Shown here one piece after another: positions 15,463 to 17,941 of a stretch of 17,941 nt of DNA (its first letter is position 1; every line of letters begins with the position of its first letter). Location of the stretch: contig CAZYTP010000054.1 of the NCBI GenBank assembly GCA_964650385.1, positions 1-17,941 of the forward strand, read 5' to 3'. This stretch comes from JAUSPI01 sp964650385. GTDB taxonomy: Bacteria; Desulfobacterota; Syntrophia; Syntrophales; JADFWA01. Position numbers and translations under genes: made by a program. Under the pieces are notes generated by a model. It searched no databases. It saw only the letters and a program-made list of their open reading frames with translations, and had not been told where the DNA came from.

Positions 15463-15498
15463 TCAACATGTCTGTCAACACATTTGTCAACATATCTG
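15463..15498 (+). repeat. Three tandem 12-bp degenerate repeats
   Basis: TCAACATGTCTG, TCAACACATTTG and TCAACATATCTG stand head to tail. The even spacing, a little over one helical turn, would suit cooperative binding of a regulator upstream of the MarR-like gene, but no binding protein is known. Confidence 0.55.
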
Positions 15499-15587
15499 TG
15501 GATTCCGGAACAGGACAGAAAAGGTGATTTTTAAAAGCCGGTTGGAATTTAGGATTTTACTCACAGTGCCCATTCCCCCCTTTTCAT

Positions 15588-15600
15588 TGTATTTGATACA
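15588..15600. promoter_or_regulatory. Candidate operator palindrome
   Basis: TGTAT and ATACA surround TTG, about 90 bases before the start of the MarR-like gene. MarR proteins often bind such AT-rich palindromes in their own promoter. The half-sites are short and chance is a real alternative. Confidence 0.25.
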
Positions 15601-15690
15601 TCATTAAACTTTACATCGAATGATGGTTGACAAAGCGAAAAATAGTTTACCAAGTTTTTCATCCTCGATGCTGTAGCAAAGAAAGATAAG

Positions 15691-15993
15691 TTGAAAATGG
15701 CGGACCTTCACCTGATCCTTGCCGTGGATAAAAGCACAACGACACGATTACTCAATCCTCTGGTCAAACAGGGACTCATTCGGAGGGATAAATCAAAAAA
15801 AGATCAGAGGGCCGTCGATCTGACTCTGACAGAAAAAGGGCAGGGGACTCATGGGAAAGTATGGACCTGCATCGAGGGATTCGTTCAAGCGATAAATGGG
15901 GGTATTCCCGAAGAAAGGCGAGCCAGCGCGTACGAAGGCTTAAGATTGTTTGCCCAGGCCGTTCGAAATGCCTCATCAGACCAATGCAGATAA
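15691..15993 (+). CDS. MarR-like regulator, N-terminally short (possible remnant)
   Basis: The frame gives 100 residues from TTG at 15691; it is open back to a TAG at 15643. The visible part is the winged helix of MarR proteins: DLHLILAVDKSTTTRLLNPL is the recognition helix region, followed by VKQGLIRRDKSKKDQRAVDL and the wing with LTLTEKGQ. A C-terminal helix follows. Full MarR proteins have about 140-150 residues with an N-terminal dimerisation helix, most of which is missing here, and no strong ribosome site precedes the TTG. It could be a decayed gene, or a short regulator acting on itself and on hgcA, which starts 133 bases downstream on the same strand. A regulatory link to hgcAB is inference from position. 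Confidence 0.6.
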   Translation: MKMADLHLILAVDKSTTTRLLNPLVKQGLIRRDKSKKDQRAVDLTLTEKGQGTHGKVWTCIEGFVQAINGGIPEERRASAYEGLRLFAQAVRNASSDQCR

Positions 15994-16063
15994 AAGGCAT
16001 AAAAGAATTTATATGAAGATGCAAAAAGAACATTGATTTAACGAAATTGAAAGGAAAAGCGAA

Positions 16064-16093
16064 AGCTTTGAAGAGCTGCCTCTTCTCAAAGCT
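16064..16093 (+). promoter_or_regulatory. Hairpin in the leader of hgcA
   Basis: AGCTTTGAAGAG pairs with CTCTTC-TC-AAAGCT, giving 12 pairs with a 2-base bulge and a CTGC loop. It ends 33 bases before the hgcA GTG. No T-run follows, so it is not a plain terminator. It may be a transcript-stabilising or regulatory structure. Confidence 0.5.
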
Positions 16094-16126
16094 CCATACA
16101 CATGATCACCGTCAAGTGGGGCTCAG

Positions 16127-17188
16127 GTGAGTCTGCCGGATCCGGGTCAGCCGTTTGTCACCGGCTCAGTAAAAACTGCTTCGGGTACTGTTCCTCAAGT
16201 ATCTTCTACTCTTACATGGCGTGACCACTTTGGAACAATAAAGACCCGCTGGGGTGTTGGAAGAATGAGTTATATCGTTGACCCCGGTTTGCACGCTCTC
16301 GGCAATCCTGATGAAAGCTCATCGGTGCTGGTCAGCGCTAATTACAAAATGAGCTTTGACCGGCTCAGAGAAACACTACACGGCCGAGATGCCTGGATCC
16401 TCGTGCTTGATACCGGGGGAATAAATGTCTGGTGTTCTGCCGGTAAAGGCACCTTCGGCACGGCCGAACTTGTAAGAAAAATAATAACCAGTGGAATCTC
16501 TCAGATTGTCAGTCACAGAAATATTATACTTCCACAACTGGCGGGACCGGGAGTGGCGGCCCATCTTGTCAGGAAATATTCGGGTTTCAAGGTTAATTAC
16601 GGGCCGGTGAGGGCTCGTGACCTACCGGCCTATCTTGATGCCGGTTGCAGGGCACTACCCGAAATGCGGATTGAAACATTTACACTTTGGGAACGAACAG
16701 CGGTGATACCGGTGGAACTTGTCGAAGCGATGAAGATTGCGGTTTTCGTTCTTCCCTTAGCATTCTTTCTCGGCGGTTTGGGAGGGCCGGGTGAATACTG
16801 GGGTAATGTCCTGAACTACGGCACCTTTGCCTCGGCAGCAATTCTATCTGCGGTACTTGTCGGGACAATACTTGTTCCTATCTTCTTGCCCTTTCTTCCG
16901 GGGCGTGCCTTTTCTGTAAAAGGGTTCTGGCTGGGGCTTCTGACTACACTCATTCTTGTCCTGCTCAGGAGTCCTGATATATCAGTCTGGCCTGGTCGAT
17001 TTGAGACAGCGGCATGGTTCTTTCTCGTTATTCCCATCACTATGTATCTGTCTATGAACTTCACCGGTGCTTCGACGTACACATCGCTTTCGGGAGTAAG
17101 AAAAGAGATGCGCTGGGCGCTTCCGGTTGGAATCGCCTCTGGAATAGCCGGAATCGTTCTCTGGCTGGGATCCCGGTTTACTGCATAG
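16127..17188 (+). CDS. hgcA: Mercury methylation corrinoid protein HgcA
   Basis: This 353-residue protein matches HgcA, which carries a methyl-corrinoid and transfers the methyl group to Hg(II). Residues 1-190 form the corrinoid-binding domain, with VLVSANYKMSFDRLR and the cap-helix motif NVWCSAGKGTFGT (100-112). Cys103 is the predicted lower-axial thiolate to cobalt. Residues about 200-350 contain five probable membrane helices, with GGLGGPG, LPGRAFSVKG and NFTGASTYTSLSGVRKEMRW typical of the family. The usual motif is N(V/I)WCA(A/G)GK; here Ser replaces Ala after the cysteine. GTG at 16127 is the first start after an in-frame TGA at 16103, and GGGG lies just upstream. hgcB follows after 11 bases. 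Partner genes for methyl supply (CODH/ACS, folate branch) are not in the window. Confidence 0.95.
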   Translation: MSLPDPGQPFVTGSVKTASGTVPQVSSTLTWRDHFGTIKTRWGVGRMSYIVDPGLHALGNPDESSSVLVSANYKMSFDRLRETLHGRDAWILVLDTGGINVWCSAGKGTFGTAELVRKIITSGISQIVSHRNIILPQLAGPGVAAHLVRKYSGFKVNYGPVRARDLPAYLDAGCRALPEMRIETFTLWERTAVIPVELVEAMKIAVFVLPLAFFLGGLGGPGEYWGNVLNYGTFASAAILSAVLVGTILVPIFLPFLPGRAFSVKGFWLGLLTTLILVLLRSPDISVWPGRFETAAWFFLVIPITMYLSMNFTGASTYTSLSGVRKEMRWALPVGIASGIAGIVLWLGSRFTA

Positions 17189-17199
17189 GAGACTGTAAT

Positions 17200-17529
17200 A
17201 TGGGTAGATTAGAATATCTGAAAAACGTTGTTACCCTTGAACTGGATGAAGAAAAGTGCATCGGCTGTGGTGTGTGTATGCAAGTATGTCCCCATGCCGT
17301 TCTGAGCATGAACGGCGTCGGACGTGCCGAGATTCAGAACCGGGATGCATGTATGGAGTGCGGGGCATGCATGCAAAACTGCCCGGCAGAGGCACTGACT
17401 GTAGAATCAGGCATCGGGTGTGCCGCCGCGGTTATTAATACCATGCTGGGCCGCGATAGCACTTCGTGCTGTTGTACTATTGACCCAAAAGATAAAACGG
17501 AACCTGAGATAAAGACACGATGTTGTTAA
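17200..17529 (+). CDS. hgcB: Mercury methylation ferredoxin HgcB
   Basis: This 109-residue protein is the 2x[4Fe-4S] ferredoxin that reduces the HgcA corrinoid and may deliver Hg(II). The cluster motifs are CIGCGVCMQVCP (C20, C23, C26, C30) and CMECGACMQNCP (C51, C54, C57, C61). A conserved single cysteine (C74, in GIGCAAAV), a triple cysteine CCC at 90-92, and the terminal Cys108-Cys109 complete the HgcB signature that separates it from ordinary ferredoxins. ATG at 17200 is set by AGGAG overlapping the hgcA stop codon, so the two are translationally linked. The open frame reaches further upstream inside hgcA, but that stretch has no ferredoxin character. It is the last gene of the operon and a terminator follows about 100 bases later. 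Confidence 0.96.
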   Translation: MGRLEYLKNVVTLELDEEKCIGCGVCMQVCPHAVLSMNGVGRAEIQNRDACMECGACMQNCPAEALTVESGIGCAAAVINTMLGRDSTSCCCTIDPKDKTEPEIKTRCC

Positions 17530-17632
17530 GAAAGGAAATCTCCTCATACCAGTCAATCTGAAAGCGCTACTTTTTTACGCTGGTTTTTAAACGTGTAACA
17601 GCTCGGTCATGGTATAATCACATTGTAGCCAC

Positions 17633-17670
17633 AAAAAAAGGATAACCGTTATAACGGTTATCCTTTTTTT
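17633..17670. terminator. Bidirectional terminator between hgcB and tRNA-Glu
   Basis: A perfect 38-base palindrome has a GGATAACCG core, seven A on one side and seven or more T on the other. It can end both the hgcAB transcript (plus) and the tRNA-Glu transcript (minus). Confidence 0.92.
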
Positions 17671-17672
17671 TC

Positions 17673-17747
17673 TGGTAGTCCCAGGGGGAATTGAACCCCC
17701 GTTACCGGCGTGAGAGGCCAGCGTCCTAACCCCTAGACGATGGGACC
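17673..17747 (-). tRNA. tRNA-Glu (anticodon CTC)
   Basis: This 75-base tRNA is on the minus strand, with CCA encoded (17675-17673). The acceptor GGTCCCA pairs with TGGGACT, the first pair being G-T. The anticodon stem CTGGC/GCCGG closes the loop CTCTCAC with anticodon CTC, and the T-arm is GGGGG-TTCAATT-CCCCC. It reads GAG codons. Confidence 0.95.
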
Positions 17748-17846
17748 ATTGCTGGGGGCCAGAAGTCAAACCCGGGTTGCAGATTCCGGAACCCCCGGTT
17801 TTTACCGACAGACGATTCCCCAGTACAAGTTAAATTTGAATTGCTA

Positions 17847-17875
17847 AATTTAGACAATAAAAATTGAAAAGTCAA
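17847..17875 (-). promoter_or_regulatory. Candidate promoter of tRNA-Glu
   Basis: On the minus strand TTGACT (17875-17870) and TAAATT (17852-17847) are 17 bases apart, about 100 bases before the tRNA. The rest of the right end to 17941 shows no gene. Confidence 0.4.
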
Positions 17876-17941
17876 GGCTAAGTTAAAACCCAAAATCCGA
17901 CATAGGTTTAAGTGGATCAGTTTTTTGGAGGTTTTTGCTCA

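Larger units (their letters stand above)
15187..15690. other. Repeat-bearing intergenic region upstream of the MarR-like gene and hgcAB
   Basis: About 500 bases hold no credible gene in either direction. They contain repeat copy B, a second GC hairpin, three 12-bp degenerate tandem units and a short palindrome. The clustering of GC-rich hairpins within an AT-rich background suggests mobile-element remnants. Confidence 0.6.

Noticed and set aside
15092..15493. Minus-strand frame of 133 codons across the hydrolase end and the intergenic region.
   Set aside because: It runs through the hairpins and tandem repeats, shows no domain and is antisense to the hydrolase end. Its N-terminal pattern is produced by the 12-bp repeats.
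15463..15498. CRISPR array.
   Set aside because: The units are 12 bp with no spacers between them and only three copies.
15994..16126. A cobalamin riboswitch before hgcA.
   Set aside because: The idea was natural because HgcA uses a corrinoid, but no B12-box-like element or complex fold is seen in 133 bases.
17014..17199. N-terminal extension of HgcB into hgcA.
   Set aside because: The stretch encodes no ferredoxin-like sequence, and the AGGAG plus ATG at 17200 gives the standard HgcB length.

Overview
The window looks like a chromosomal segment of a strictly anaerobic, sulfate- or metal-respiring member of the Desulfobacterota (former Deltaproteobacteria). The reasons are a multiheme cytochrome c paired with a membrane cytochrome b, an F1Fo ATP synthase operon that starts with two b-type subunits and carries no a or c genes, a complete hgcA-hgcB mercury methylation pair, and a probable selenocysteine codon. 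Taxonomy is inferred from gene content only.

Left part (1-2344, minus strand): a cytochrome b cut by the window edge lies directly downstream of a 13-haem periplasmic cytochrome c. The cytochrome c frame is interrupted once by TGA at 2050-2052. The codon is followed at the expected distance by a perfect hairpin whose loop begins G-U, so I read it as one selenoprotein of 554 residues rather than two genes. The pair should form a quinol-linked electron transfer module in the inner membrane.

Middle (2392-12520): greA with its own promoter is convergent with an NhaD-type Na+/H+ antiporter. Next come the seven ATP synthase genes on the minus strand in the order b', b, delta, alpha, gamma, beta, epsilon, ending at a strong hairpin terminator. 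A roughly 530-bp divergent intergenic region separates them from tpiA-secG and tRNA-Leu(GAG) on the plus strand.

Right part (12521-17941): a lipoprotein with a CsgG-like domain and a C-terminal beta-sandwich, an alpha/beta hydrolase, a repeat-bearing intergenic region of about 500 bp, a short MarR-like gene, then hgcA-hgcB, a bidirectional terminator, and a tRNA-Glu(CTC) on the minus strand. HgcA carries the cap-helix cysteine and five probable membrane helices. HgcB carries two 4Fe-4S motifs and the terminal Cys-Cys pair. Together they would convert inorganic Hg(II) to methylmercury.

The two most notable items are the putative selenocysteine multiheme cytochrome and the hgcAB pair with a variant cap-helix motif.
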